Below the pieces are notes generated by a model. That model did no database searches and had not been told where the DNA came from. It saw only the letters and a list, made by a program, of their open reading frames with translations. A program made the translations under genes and the position numbers. Shown in pieces: positions 50,109 through 59,608 of a stretch of 64,000 bases of DNA. Source of the stretch: Candidatus Paceibacterota bacterium (GTDB lineage: Bacteria; Verrucomicrobiota; Verrucomicrobiia; Limisphaerales; UBA8199); assembly GCA_035452965.1 (NCBI GenBank), contig DAOTCE010000001.1, positions 186,001-250,000 of the forward strand, read 5' to 3'. Each line of letters begins with the position of its first letter. Position 1 is the first letter of the stretch.

Positions 50109-52424
50109 ATGAGCATTGTCTCCTCCGAGGAGCGCAAGCGGGCAGATCCTGACCCGCTTGCCGGGGTGAATACCAGGTGCGATTTGCGCCACAACTGGTG
50201 GAAGCTCGCCGCTTGTGGCCTGGTGATGGCGGCGCTGGCCGTGATCGGCTACTGGCGGATATTTACGCAGTTCATGGCCTACGACGACGAAGGGTGCTTT
50301 CTTTGGTCGTTAAGCAACTACTGCTCCGAGGGTGGACTCTACGATCGCGTAGAAAGCTGGTATGGTCCGTTCTTCTTTACTTTCAATCATCTCTTGCACG
50401 CATTGGCGGGGTTGAACTTCGACCACGACACCGGCCGGTTGCTTACGCTCTTCTACTGGTGCGGAACAGCCCTGGTCTGCGGCCTATTTAGCTGGAAGCA
50501 GACGCGCAGTGTGGGGGCGGGGCTCGCCGGCACGGCCCTTACCTTCGTTAGCCTCATCACGGTAATCCGGGAGCCGATGCATCCGAGTGGCTTCCTTGCC
50601 TTAGCGGTCGCCTTGGCGGTGCTGGTTGGCGGCGCGGCCATCGTTCGGGGCCGGCCAGTTGTGTTTGGCGGCATGGTCGCCCTGCTGGGCACGGCCATGG
50701 TGTTGTCCAAGATCAACGTCGGCGCATTCTTCCTGATCGCGGCCGGCACCTGGTTCGCGATCAACTCTCGCGCATTGGGCAGCACCCGGGCGGCTTCGTT
50801 GCTGTGCGCGCTTGCCTGTGTCGTCGTCCCGTTGCTGCTCATGCGAGACCAGTGGCCCAGCCCATGGGCCACGGGTTATGTGCTCGTTTTCGCATGCGGA
50901 GCGCTGGCGTTGACGGCCGCACTCCACGCGGCGCGACAACCGGAGCACGGGCTTCGGTCAGGGATGGTTGGACTTGCGGGCGCGCTGGTCCTCGGAGGCG
51001 TTGTGCTTGTGGCCGCGTCTGCCCATGGCACCAGTTGGGCTGGCCTCTGGAAGGGCGTGGTCGTGGCCCCCAAGGGATTTGCTCAGGGTCACTATGTGCA
51101 ACTGCTTTGGCCGGCGGGAGCACGGGAGCTTGCGGTTTTCCAACTGGCGGCCGCTGCCGCTTACTATTTTCGTGAACGGGCCGCATGGGTGTCGCCCGCC
51201 ATAGCTGCGCTCCGAATCGTGGCCGGACTGTGGTTCTTCGCGCGGGTGCCATTGTTGTTCTCCGAGGCGACTTCGCTCCAGAATTTCTGCTTCAACTACG
51301 GCCCCTCGCTTGCGTGGCTTATGGCCGTGCCGTTGGCATCGTCTATCCCCGGCACCGCTGACCGTGCCCGGCTCTGGCTGGCCTGGGTGTTTATCTGGCA
51401 GACGCTGCAGGCGTATCCCGTGCCGGGCAGCCAGGTTGGCTGGGGCTGTTTCCTCTGGGTGCCCTTGTTTGTTGTGGGGTGGCATGAGGCAGTGAGTTAC
51501 TGGGTCGAACGCTATTGGGCGAAAGTGCGCGTCGCGCGGGTGGCAGCCGGGTTTGTCTTGGTGGGCGCGGCCGTTCTGGCCCTCTTGCCCATCGGCCGGG
51601 TGGGCTACGAGAACTTCACCAGCAATGAACCCCTGGATTTGCCCGGCTCTTCCCGACTGCGCCTGGCCCGTGACCTCTCCAGCGATTTGCGCATTGTCCA
51701 GCAGAACATCCGGGCGCATGGCGGCTTGCTCTACACCTATCCCCTGATGCGCAGCCTCAATCTATGGACGGGCCATCGCTCGCCTTTCCTGCCCCGTGAA
51801 ACGCTCGAAGCCTACGAACACGCCTTGTTCGAGCAGTTTGAGGCCGATCCACGCGCCGTCTTCGTCGTCAATCTTCACTGGATCGAGCTGACTCGGATCC
51901 AGGGGAAGCCTCAGCCCGAGAACATCTTTCGCTATGTTAACGCACATTTCGTTCCGGCTTTGCAGGTTGACACATTTCAGTTTTGGGTCCGCCGCGACCG
52001 ACCGGTCGCCCCGTTTTCAATTGCCCAATTGCTCCCCGGTTCCGCGGAGGAACGCCGGCAGCTCGAGTCTGCCGTTGAGGCTTTGGCGCGGCCGTTGGCC
52101 GCAATTGAATTCGTGCGGCTCACTCCCGAACACACCGTGCTGCAGCGCCTGCCGCTGGACGCCGCTCAGCCCTGGCAGCGTGTTTCCATCAATGAGTCCG
52201 GGGCCCCAGTCAGCCGGGTTGATGAAGGAACTGGTCCGGTTAATATCTCCCAGGCCTCGCGCCTCAGGCTCGAGTTGGCGCCGGTTCTTCCGTGGCCCAG
52301 CCTGGCGCAGGTTGAAGTTCGCCTGCTGGACGCCGATGACCGGATCCTGGGCCGGCTGCGCTTCGCCTCCAAGCTCGCATACTTGCCCGTGACGGAGGGG
52401 GAGCAGGCTCGCCCGGGAAAATAG
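50109..52424 (+). CDS. Polytopic membrane protein, GT-C glycosyltransferase-like
   Basis: A 771-residue protein with about 12 membrane helices. The first loop after helix 1 has 'FMAYDDEGCFLWSLSNY', an acidic motif of the kind used by GT-C enzymes that take sugars from polyprenyl phosphate. Helices fill residues about 35-510, and a C-terminal soluble domain of about 250 residues follows ('LVRDLSSDLRIVQQNIRAHGG'-like region onward). No exact family was recognised. It is divergent from the YfhO-like gene and followed by a RAYT element. The ATG at 50109 is preferred to a TTG at 50073. Confidence 0.7.
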   Translation: MSIVSSEERKRADPDPLAGVNTRCDLRHNWWKLAACGLVMAALAVIGYWRIFTQFMAYDDEGCFLWSLSNYCSEGGLYDRVESWYGPFFFTFNHLLHALAGLNFDHDTGRLLTLFYWCGTALVCGLFSWKQTRSVGAGLAGTALTFVSLITVIREPMHPSGFLALAVALAVLVGGAAIVRGRPVVFGGMVALLGTAMVLSKINVGAFFLIAAGTWFAINSRALGSTRAASLLCALACVVVPLLLMRDQWPSPWATGYVLVFACGALALTAALHAARQPEHGLRSGMVGLAGALVLGGVVLVAASAHGTSWAGLWKGVVVAPKGFAQGHYVQLLWPAGARELAVFQLAAAAAYYFRERAAWVSPAIAALRIVAGLWFFARVPLLFSEATSLQNFCFNYGPSLAWLMAVPLASSIPGTADRARLWLAWVFIWQTLQAYPVPGSQVGWGCFLWVPLFVVGWHEAVSYWVERYWAKVRVARVAAGFVLVGAAVLALLPIGRVGYENFTSNEPLDLPGSSRLRLARDLSSDLRIVQQNIRAHGGLLYTYPLMRSLNLWTGHRSPFLPRETLEAYEHALFEQFEADPRAVFVVNLHWIELTRIQGKPQPENIFRYVNAHFVPALQVDTFQFWVRRDRPVAPFSIAQLLPGSAEERRQLESAVEALARPLAAIEFVRLTPEHTVLQRLPLDAAQPWQRVSINESGAPVSRVDEGTGPVNISQASRLRLELAPVLPWPSLAQVEVRLLDADDRILGRLRFASKLAYLPVTEGEQARPGK

Positions 52425-52496
52425 CGCCGCGGGCCGGTGCGCCGGCATGGGCCGCGGGACGCGCACGAAGAGTGTGAGACAGAGTTCTGCCGGCGC

Positions 52497-53118
52497 CTCT
52501 CATTAACACCCCGCTTCAGCGGGGTGTAGGACGGTCCGCGGTCGTTGAAACCGTTTCAACGGTTTCCGTCCTCGCGCCATTCCAGCTCATAACGCCTCAC
52601 CAGCAGCTCAAGTTCCTCCGAGAAACTCCTCTTGCGATGGTGCTCCTCCTGGGTGGCAATATACCTCGCCACTTCGTCCACGCCCGAGTGCGACACCGAA
52701 AAGGCGCCGTAGCCGCGTCCCCAGGCGAATTTGCCAGGCAGCAGTTTGCTCTCGTTTATCCAATGCGAGGAGCTCCCTTTAAGAAGCTGCATCACCTCCT
52801 CAATGGATAGCTGCGTGGGCAAGTCAATCAACACATGAACATGGTCGGGATTCACGTGGTTGATCCTCAAGTAGATGCCTTTTTGCGGTGCGTACTCGGA
52901 TAGATAGGCGGACACCTTTGCCGCGGCGGACTGGAAGAGCAGCGGCCTCCGTTCCAGTGTTGCCCAGGTCAGGTGCAGCCAAACCCGCGAGTAGGAGTGC
53001 AGCGACATGAGGCAGGATTAAGAGAACGCAGGCGGCGGCACAAGCGGGGAAACCGTTGAAACGGTTTCCGCCAACCTGGCCGGACTCCCACCCCGCTGAA
53101 GCGGGGTGTTAATGAGAG
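52497..53118. mobile_element. RAYT element bounded by 30-bp inverted repeats with REP-like hairpins
   Basis: The outer ends are 30-bp inverted repeats (52497-52526 and 53089-53118). Each contains a CACCCCGC-TTCA/TGAA-GCGGGGTG hairpin. Inside each end is a second hairpin with arms GAAACCGT/ACGGTTTC (52547-52566 and 53049-53068). The transposase gene lies between them on the minus strand. The element sits between two membrane-protein genes. Confidence 0.85.
52556..53008 (-). CDS. REP-associated tyrosine transposase (IS200-like)
   Basis: A 150-residue Y1 transposase. The HUH motif is His56-Val-His58 in 'NPDHVHVLIDLP', and the catalytic Tyr is probably Tyr116 in 'VARYIATQEEHHRKRSF'. 'LHLTWATLERRPLLF' is the usual N-terminal strand. 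Such RAYT proteins mobilise or process REP hairpins as single-stranded DNA. The flanking hairpin pairs fit this exactly. Its stop lies within the left hairpin region, so the element is compact and appears intact. Confidence 0.93.
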   Translation of the reverse strand: MSLHSYSRVWLHLTWATLERRPLLFQSAAAKVSAYLSEYAPQKGIYLRINHVNPDHVHVLIDLPTQLSIEEVMQLLKGSSSHWINESKLLPGKFAWGRGYGAFSVSHSGVDEVARYIATQEEHHRKRSFSEELELLVRRYELEWREDGNR

Positions 53119-53258
53119 CTTGCCAGTCTCAATGCCTGGCAGCCTGGGGGCCTGGCACCTTGTTTTCCGTGGATTCTCCCACTTCGGAAGAACCAGGCCT
53201 CGCATTCGCGCACAACTCTGCTTTACTGCGCAGCTTCACTGCGCTAGAAGCTAGCGCC

Positions 53259-55334
53259 ATGCAATCTGCCGCCCAGCCAGGCTTGAAGGAGACCGCCAGC
53301 CCTTCCATCTTCGGCAAAGACATCTCGCCCGCGGGCTTCAACCGGGCGCTGGTGTTTCTCGGCCTGTTGGGCTTGATCCTGCGGATCGGCTTCTATGTCG
53401 AGCACGTGAACACCCCGTCCTTCGGGGTGCCGACACTTGACCAGAAGTACTACGACACCGTGGCGAAGATGCTGCTGGCCGGCGAGGACCTGCACGAGCT
53501 TCGTGGCTTCCGCCCGCTGCTTTACCCCATGTTCCTCGCCTTCTTTTACAAGCTCGGCGGCAACTGGGGTGTGGACCTTGCCTTGCTGGCGCAACATCTC
53601 CTCGGGATTGCCACCGGCCTGCTGGTGGCGTTGCTGGGCGCGCGCCTGTTCCGCCATCGCCTGGCCGGCGTGGTGGGCGGGGCGCTGTTTCTGCTGGCTC
53701 CCCTGCCGCTCTTCTGCGAGGGAGAGTTGCTGATCGAACCCAGCTACACGTTTTTGATCGTCCTGGCTTTGCTGCTCCACCTGCACACGGCCGCGAAGGA
53801 AGGATGGCGAGGCGCGTTGCTCTGGATGCTCTGTGGCGGCCTGATCGCTCTTGCCTCGCAAGCGCGGGCGAACGTTCTGGTGTTCCTGGCCTTCTATCCG
53901 CTGTTTGCCCTGTGGCGTTGGTGGCACATCCGCGGCCGCGCCGCTCTGCTGCCGCTGCTGGGATTGGCGGGCGTGCTGGCGATGATGGTGCCCTGGGGGA
54001 TCATCAACCTGCGGCAGGCGGACGGCTTCCATCTCGTCACCAACGCCGGGGGCGTGGCCCTTTACCTCGGCAACCGCCGCGGCGCGGATGGGATGTTCGC
54101 CTACGACGTCGCCACCGCGCTTTCCGAATTGTCGGTGAACAGGCAAATTGCCGCCGGTGCCGCCGCCAGCGAACGGTACGAGGACCTCGTGGAGGTCTGG
54201 GCTCGAGAAGAATACCTCGCCGCCATGCGGGCGCAGAACCGCGAGCCGGAAAGCGATCCCAAGGCCATCTCCCGTTATTGGACGCAACGGGCCGTGGACG
54301 AGATCAAAGCCGACCCGGCGGCCTGGCTGCGCTTGATCGCCAGGAAATGCTGGCTCATGTTTTGGAATAAGGAGGTGCCGAACAACAAGGACTTCGCGTT
54401 TGTCGCGCAGGAGCACTTCTGGCTGGGCGTGCTGCCGGTGCGCTGGGTGGTCCTGCTGATGCTGGCGCCCGCCGGGCTATGGGCGGCGGCCCGATTCGGA
54501 ATTCGCGATCACCTTTTCATCCTGCTCGTTTACGCCGGCAGCTACTCGGCGAGCAACCTCGCCTTCTTCATCTGCGACCGTTACCGGTATCCCGTGCTGC
54601 CCGTCCTGGCGGTGCTGGCCGGCGGCGGCGTGCTGGCCGGTCTGGCCATGTTTCGCCGGCGCCGGTGGCGAGGCTTGCTGTGCGTGCTGGCGGGCGCGGG
54701 CGTGATGGCCGCCATTTCCCTGCCCAATTGGTTCGGGATAAAGCTGCCCAACTTCGCCCAGGACTTCTACTTCCGTTCCTGCGCGTGGTATGAGAAGGGG
54801 CGCTTCACCGAGGCGCTCGAGGACGTCAATCGCAGCGTCACCCTCGATTCTGGCCGCGGCACGGTTCAGCACCATCGGGGCAATGTGCTGTTCGCCTTGA
54901 ATCGTCTGGAGGAAGCCTGTCAGGCTTATGAGCGGACCCTAACGCTCCTCCCGGGAGATTCCGGCGTGTGGAACAACCTCGGCGCCGCGCTTGAGGCGCT
55001 GGGCAAGACAGACGCTGCGCTCCACGCCTACCGCCGGGCCACCGAATGCCGGCCGCCAATCCCGCTGGCCTTTCTCGGTATCGCGTTCATTCAAACCCGA
55101 GCCGGACAACTGGAAGACGCCGCTGCGATACTGGATCAGCTGGAGAAACTGCAACCTAAGCCCAGCGCGGCGACTCTCGCCGCCCGGGCAACCATCGAGC
55201 GCCGGCGGGGTGACACGCAGCGCGCCGAGGCCCTGGAACAACAAGCCCGGCAGTTGGACCCGGAAGCAACGGCGTGGGCCATTGAGCGCGCCACCAAACC
55301 GCCTGCCGGCAACACCGCTCCGAAAGTGGATTGA
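53259..55334 (+). CDS. Membrane protein with GT-C-like helices and C-terminal TPR repeats
   Basis: A 691-residue protein. About 11 membrane helices occupy residues 25-480, with the acidic loop 'PTLDQKYYDTVAKMLLAGEDLHELRGFRPLLYPMFLAFFYKLGG', similar to ArnT/PMT-type glycosyltransferases. The last 170 residues hold about four tetratricopeptide repeats ('RSCAWYEKGRFTEALEDVNRSVTLD', 'NLGAALEALGKTDAALHAYRRATEC'). The pairing suggests a glycosyltransferase or assembly protein with a protein-binding tail. The ATG at 53259 is preferred; the frame upstream runs into the RAYT repeat. Substrate unknown. Confidence 0.78.
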   Translation: MQSAAQPGLKETASPSIFGKDISPAGFNRALVFLGLLGLILRIGFYVEHVNTPSFGVPTLDQKYYDTVAKMLLAGEDLHELRGFRPLLYPMFLAFFYKLGGNWGVDLALLAQHLLGIATGLLVALLGARLFRHRLAGVVGGALFLLAPLPLFCEGELLIEPSYTFLIVLALLLHLHTAAKEGWRGALLWMLCGGLIALASQARANVLVFLAFYPLFALWRWWHIRGRAALLPLLGLAGVLAMMVPWGIINLRQADGFHLVTNAGGVALYLGNRRGADGMFAYDVATALSELSVNRQIAAGAAASERYEDLVEVWAREEYLAAMRAQNREPESDPKAISRYWTQRAVDEIKADPAAWLRLIARKCWLMFWNKEVPNNKDFAFVAQEHFWLGVLPVRWVVLLMLAPAGLWAAARFGIRDHLFILLVYAGSYSASNLAFFICDRYRYPVLPVLAVLAGGGVLAGLAMFRRRRWRGLLCVLAGAGVMAAISLPNWFGIKLPNFAQDFYFRSCAWYEKGRFTEALEDVNRSVTLDSGRGTVQHHRGNVLFALNRLEEACQAYERTLTLLPGDSGVWNNLGAALEALGKTDAALHAYRRATECRPPIPLAFLGIAFIQTRAGQLEDAAAILDQLEKLQPKPSAATLAARATIERRRGDTQRAEALEQQARQLDPEATAWAIERATKPPAGNTAPKVD

Positions 55335-55486
55335 GCGGGACGACGAATTGGCACTTATCTTTGGCGTTGGAAATGGGGATCTTGTTTGCCATCCGGCTGT
55401 GGAGGGCTGTAAACGAGTAGTGTGGGCTTCGCGATGTTTTGCCGCTTGCTAGGCTAGGGGTGCACTACTAGCGTTGGCCCCGACCC

Positions 55487-57778
55487 ATGCAGTTGATTGA
55501 TAACGCTTCCAAAGTCGCGAATGGCTCCGATAGCACTTGGATAGGGGCGTTTACGCCGGGCCGGTTGGCGGTCTTGATCGCGCTGTTGTTGTTCGCGCTT
55601 TACCCCGGCGTGATTAGCGGCACCCATACGTTTTTCTATCAGGACTATGGTTTGTTCACCTATCCCGTCGCGCGCTACACCAAGGACAGTTTCTGGCGCG
55701 GTGAACTGCCGCTCTGGAATCCACTGAACAACTGCGGCGTGCCCTTTCTGGCGCAGTGGAACACCTCGGTCTGTTATCCTCTGTCACTAGTCTATGTGCT
55801 TTTGCCTTTGCCTTGGGGATTGAGTGTATTCGGCCTGGGTCATCTGGTGTTCGCGGGCGTGGGCATGTATTTGCTCGCGGAGCGCTGGACGCAAAACCGG
55901 CTGGCCGCAAGCATTGCCGGCCTGGCATTTGGTTTGAATGGATTGATGCTCAACTGCCTGTTGTGGACGAGCAACCTCGCCGCCCTGAGCTGGCAGCCCT
56001 GGGTGATCCTGGCGGTGGAACAGGCCTGGCAGCGGGGAGGAGCCCGCCGGATTGCGTTGGCCGCACTAGCCGGCGCCATGCAGATGCTGTCTGGCGCGCC
56101 TGAGATCATCGTGTTTACCTGGCTGATTCTGACCGTGCTGTGGACGCGGGAATTATTGCGCCATCGAGTCCCGGTTTGGCCGGGGCTGCAGAGATTTGCC
56201 GCCGTGGGGATTTTGGTAGCCGGGCTTGCGGCAGCGCAATTGCTGCCCTTCCTGGACTTGCTGGCACATTCGGAGCGTGATGCTTCGTACGGGGAGGCGG
56301 ATGCGTGGCCGATGCCTCCGTGGGGTTGGGCCAACCTCATCGTGCCGCAGTTTCACGCATCGCAATCCTTGTGTGACACTTACCACCTGGCGGGACAGTA
56401 TTGGACCAAGTCATATTATGTGGGCGTGGGAGTGCTGGTCCTGGGGCTCGTGGCTTGCTGGCGAGTGCGCCAATGGCGGGTCCGCTGTCTGGCGGGCATG
56501 GCTCTGGTTGGGCTGGTGCTGGCGCTAGGGCATAGTGGATTCCTCTATACGTGGCTCAAGCAATTGGTGCCTGCCTTGGGATTCGCGCGCTACCCGATCA
56601 AGTTCATCGCTCTGCCGCTCTTTGCCATTCCCCTCCTAACTGCGTGCGGGTTGCACGCCCTGCAGAATCTCCCCACGGGGAAGTCCAGGCAAGACGTTCA
56701 TTTTCTCATTGGCGCAAGCGTTTTGTTCTTGCTTGTGACTGCGGGAATATTGTTCTTCGCGCACCGATTTCCGGTGCCGGAGGAAAGATGGCCAGTAACC
56801 TGCCGGGACGGCGTGATGCGGATTTTGTTCCTGGCAGGACTGGTCGGTTGCCTCGTTGGATTCCTGTCTTCCTGCCGGGTTCGCACTCGCGCATTGCTTG
56901 GTGCGACAATCGTGCTGCTGGTCGGATTGGACCTGATCACGGCGGGCCAGCGGCTGCATCCCACCGTGGACAAGCGGGCTTTCGGACCGCTTGAGTTGAA
57001 CATGTCTTACCGGCCGCGCCTGGGGGAATCGCGGGCGTTGGTCAGCCAGCAGGCGAACGCGTTTCTCAACCGGTTGGGAATGACCAATCCGGTCGCCTTT
57101 TGCGTTACCATGCGGGGCGCATTGGCTCAGAACAACAATCTGCTGGAGAACATTCCGAAAGTGGACGGTTTTTGTTCGCTCCGACTCCGGCAGGTTTCGG
57201 AACTCATGCCAGCGCTCAAAGATGCCAGCCTGGTAAGGTCCCCCCTGGCGGATTTTCTCGGCGTGGCCTGCGTGACGGCTCCGGACAACGTCTTTGCGTG
57301 GCAGACACGTTCCGGCTTTCTGCCGCTGATCACTGCCGGACAGCAGCCGATGTTCTCCACTGATCAAGAATGCCTGCAAGCGGTCACAGCGGATGACTTC
57401 AAGCCTCGCGAGGTCGTTTGTATGCCCGCACCAGCGCGAGAATTTGTGCGCGCTGCCGCTGTCTCCAATGCCACCATCATTTCCCCACAATGGAGCGCGT
57501 CGCGCGTCCAGTTCGGCGTCAAGACAACCGCGCCTGCGATGGTCGTGATCGCTCAGTCGTTCTACCACAACTGGAGTGCGTCGGTGGACGGACAGCCGGC
57601 CCGGCTGTGGCGAGGCAACTACGCATATCAGGCGTTGGAGGTTCCCGCCGGACGGCATGAAGTGACCTTGGTTTACCGGGACCGGGCGTTTTATCTTGGC
57701 TCCGCCTTTTCAGCGCTATCGCTAAGTATATGTATCCTTCTTCTCTTACGGCGGTGTCCGCGCGGTGAAGGGGTATGA
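55487..57778 (+). CDS. YfhO-like polytopic membrane protein, paralogue 2
   Basis: A 763-residue paralogue of the protein at 47518-49800. It shares 'FFYQDYGLFTYPVARYTKDSFWRGELPLWNPLNNCGVPFLAQWNTSVCYPLS', the helix pattern and the C-terminal 'VIAQSFYHNWSASVDGQPARLWRGNYAYQALEVPAGRHEVTLVY' segment. As for its partner, a GT-C role in glycosylating envelope polymers is inferred. The two copies lie about 6 kb apart on opposite strands, with the GT-C-like genes between them. The ATG at 55487 gives the full family N-terminus. Confidence 0.85.
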   Translation: MQLIDNASKVANGSDSTWIGAFTPGRLAVLIALLLFALYPGVISGTHTFFYQDYGLFTYPVARYTKDSFWRGELPLWNPLNNCGVPFLAQWNTSVCYPLSLVYVLLPLPWGLSVFGLGHLVFAGVGMYLLAERWTQNRLAASIAGLAFGLNGLMLNCLLWTSNLAALSWQPWVILAVEQAWQRGGARRIALAALAGAMQMLSGAPEIIVFTWLILTVLWTRELLRHRVPVWPGLQRFAAVGILVAGLAAAQLLPFLDLLAHSERDASYGEADAWPMPPWGWANLIVPQFHASQSLCDTYHLAGQYWTKSYYVGVGVLVLGLVACWRVRQWRVRCLAGMALVGLVLALGHSGFLYTWLKQLVPALGFARYPIKFIALPLFAIPLLTACGLHALQNLPTGKSRQDVHFLIGASVLFLLVTAGILFFAHRFPVPEERWPVTCRDGVMRILFLAGLVGCLVGFLSSCRVRTRALLGATIVLLVGLDLITAGQRLHPTVDKRAFGPLELNMSYRPRLGESRALVSQQANAFLNRLGMTNPVAFCVTMRGALAQNNNLLENIPKVDGFCSLRLRQVSELMPALKDASLVRSPLADFLGVACVTAPDNVFAWQTRSGFLPLITAGQQPMFSTDQECLQAVTADDFKPREVVCMPAPAREFVRAAAVSNATIISPQWSASRVQFGVKTTAPAMVVIAQSFYHNWSASVDGQPARLWRGNYAYQALEVPAGRHEVTLVYRDRAFYLGSAFSALSLSICILLLLRRCPRGEGV

Positions 57779-57884
57779 GGGTCCTGTGGAGAATCAACAA
57801 ACTGCCGGCCAGCCGTCGGTGAACGGGCGATGAGGGCTGCCTGCGCGGGCGGTGAACAAACGGCGAGGGTGGCCGGGCTTTTGT

Positions 57885-58832
57885 TCAATGCGTTTTGGGA
57901 GCGGCAGGGGGCGGCGGTGCGGCTAGCTTCTGCTTAAGTTCGTCTATCTGCCGCTGCAGGGTCTCCGGGTTGGGGGAGGCCTTCTTGGCGAGCCCAAGGA
58001 GTTCAATCGCGCGGGCCAGGTTGCCTTCCTTCTCCTCCAGGCGCGCGAGGTTTACGGCGAGCTGGTCGAGCTGGAGGAGGTCGGGATCCTTGCCCGCGGC
58101 TTCCTGCTCGGCCCACTTGCGGAGGCCCAGTTCCCAGATGGTGCGAGCGCGCGCGGAGTTGTGGTGGTTCTCGAAATAGAGGCGGCCCAGTTCAAACAGG
58201 ATTTCGTGACTGTCGGGGTTACTGCGCAGCCCCTCGCGCAGGAAGTCCTCGGCTTCCTTCACCTTGCCCAAATCGCGCAGCCAGTAGGCGGAGACGATGT
58301 AGGTCTCGACCTTCTGGGGGTCCAGCTCGGCGGAGATTCTCAGCCAGGGGAGGATCTCGCGTTCCTTGTTGCCTTCCAAATGCGTGTGTTCGGAGACAAT
58401 GAACTTCCGGCCGAAGCGCTCGATCCAGTCCCGCGGGGGGCCGAGGAAGTTCATTTGCTTCTCGTGGTCGTCATGGGCGCAAGCGGGGCAGTGCTCGTGG
58501 TCGTGGTCGTGCGCGTGGTTCCGGTCGTCGGCATGCGCGTGGTCGTGGCCTTGGTCGTGGTCGGTTTCTTTGGAGGTCAGATGGCGGATGTCCTTGACGG
58601 CGCGAGCCTGGTCGAAGATGGACGGGTAGTAGCCGCTGTGAAAACTGACATCGGCCTGGGTGAAGAAATGGTTGGCAAACATGCGGCGCCCGTCGCCGAG
58701 CAGGACCTTGAGGACGTTGTCGGCTTGCGCCCGCTTGCTCCACCCGGAGGCGCGGTGCCCCAGGACCGTGGCCAGGCTGAAACAGGCGGCCAGCAGCAGC
58801 AGCAGAATCAGAGACAGGCCAAGCTTCTTCAC
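57885..58832 (-). CDS. TPR protein with His/Asp/Cys-rich metal-binding segment
   Basis: A 315-residue protein anchored by an N-terminal helix ('LGLSLILLLLLAACFSLATVLG'). Residues 91-124 are an extreme His/Asp-rich stretch ending in a CPAC motif (Cys115, Cys118), a likely Zn, Ni or Cu binding site. From about 150 to 290 there are tetratricopeptide repeats ('YWLRDLGKVKEAEDFLREGLRSNPDSHEILFELGRLYFE'). The C-terminus is a coiled coil and a Pro/Ala tail. The start is GTG at 58832, overlapping the ABC permease stop (GTGA). It is the third gene of the ABC-2 operon. Function is unknown; metal buffering or sensing at the transporter is inferred. Confidence 0.75.
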   Translation of the reverse strand: MKKLGLSLILLLLLAACFSLATVLGHRASGWSKRAQADNVLKVLLGDGRRMFANHFFTQADVSFHSGYYPSIFDQARAVKDIRHLTSKETDHDQGHDHAHADDRNHAHDHDHEHCPACAHDDHEKQMNFLGPPRDWIERFGRKFIVSEHTHLEGNKEREILPWLRISAELDPQKVETYIVSAYWLRDLGKVKEAEDFLREGLRSNPDSHEILFELGRLYFENHHNSARARTIWELGLRKWAEQEAAGKDPDLLQLDQLAVNLARLEEKEGNLARAIELLGLAKKASPNPETLQRQIDELKQKLAAPPPPAAPKTH

Positions 58833-59608
58833 AAGGTCAAGGCCTTCCGGCGGAACACCAGCCAGGCGCCAAACAGGAGCAGGGCCGCATAGACGGCCGC
58901 ATACAGGGTCGCCAGGGCGCAATCCACCCATCCGACCAGGTTGTGGTCGTAGATGATCAGGTCACGCACGTCGTACCACTCGAGGTGCGGGATGAGGAAG
59001 TAAATGCCGTAAATAAGGGAGCTGAGCGGTTCCGGCTGTTGGAGGGCGACCTGGTTCAAGTAGCGCCCCAGGAGGAGAATCCCGAGCACGACAATGAAAG
59101 AGATGGTCGCGTTGGAAGACGGAGCGGCAAAGACCACCGAGCCCAGCAGGACCAGGGCTACCACAATGCCGAGCATGATCCACTGCAGCCAGAGCGCCTG
59201 GAGGATGTTCAGCAGCGGCCAGTGGTGCTCGCGCGAACCGCTGACGATGGTGAAGAAGAGGTAAAAAACAACGAGCGCCAGCCCGCAAGCCAGCCAGCAG
59301 CCGGCGAACTTGCCGAGAATCACCTGGCCGCGCGTAACGGGCTTGGCCAGCAAAGGGAAGATGGTGCGATTCTCGCGCTCGGCGGGAATCTGGCGGGCGG
59401 TGGTGGCGATGGCGATCACCAGCGCGGAGATCCAGATCAGCAGCAGCGCAATCTCCTTCACGTAGCGGACAATCTTCGCGTCGTCAAAGAAGCTCACCGA
59501 TCCCATCAGCAGGGTGATGACGGCCGTGAGGACGAACAGGACATAGAAGTCCTTGCGCCGGTACAGCTCCTTGATCGCAACGCCAGCGAGGGCCAGAATC
59601 GTATTCAT
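58829..59608 (-). CDS. ABC-2 type transporter permease
   Basis: A 259-residue membrane protein with six helices. It has the ABC-2 layout: 'LAGVAIKELYRRKDFYVLFVLTAVITLLMG' at the N-terminus, the amphipathic coupling region 'PAERENRTIFPLLAKPVTRGQVILGKF', and a last helix near the C-terminus. It would export a lipid, polysaccharide or peptide with the ATPase encoded just upstream; the substrate is unknown. Start and stop overlap both neighbours by four bases, so the three genes form a tight operon. Confidence 0.88.
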   Translation of the reverse strand: MNTILALAGVAIKELYRRKDFYVLFVLTAVITLLMGSVSFFDDAKIVRYVKEIALLLIWISALVIAIATTARQIPAERENRTIFPLLAKPVTRGQVILGKFAGCWLACGLALVVFYLFFTIVSGSREHHWPLLNILQALWLQWIMLGIVVALVLLGSVVFAAPSSNATISFIVVLGILLLGRYLNQVALQQPEPLSSLIYGIYFLIPHLEWYDVRDLIIYDHNLVGWVDCALATLYAAVYAALLLFGAWLVFRRKALTL

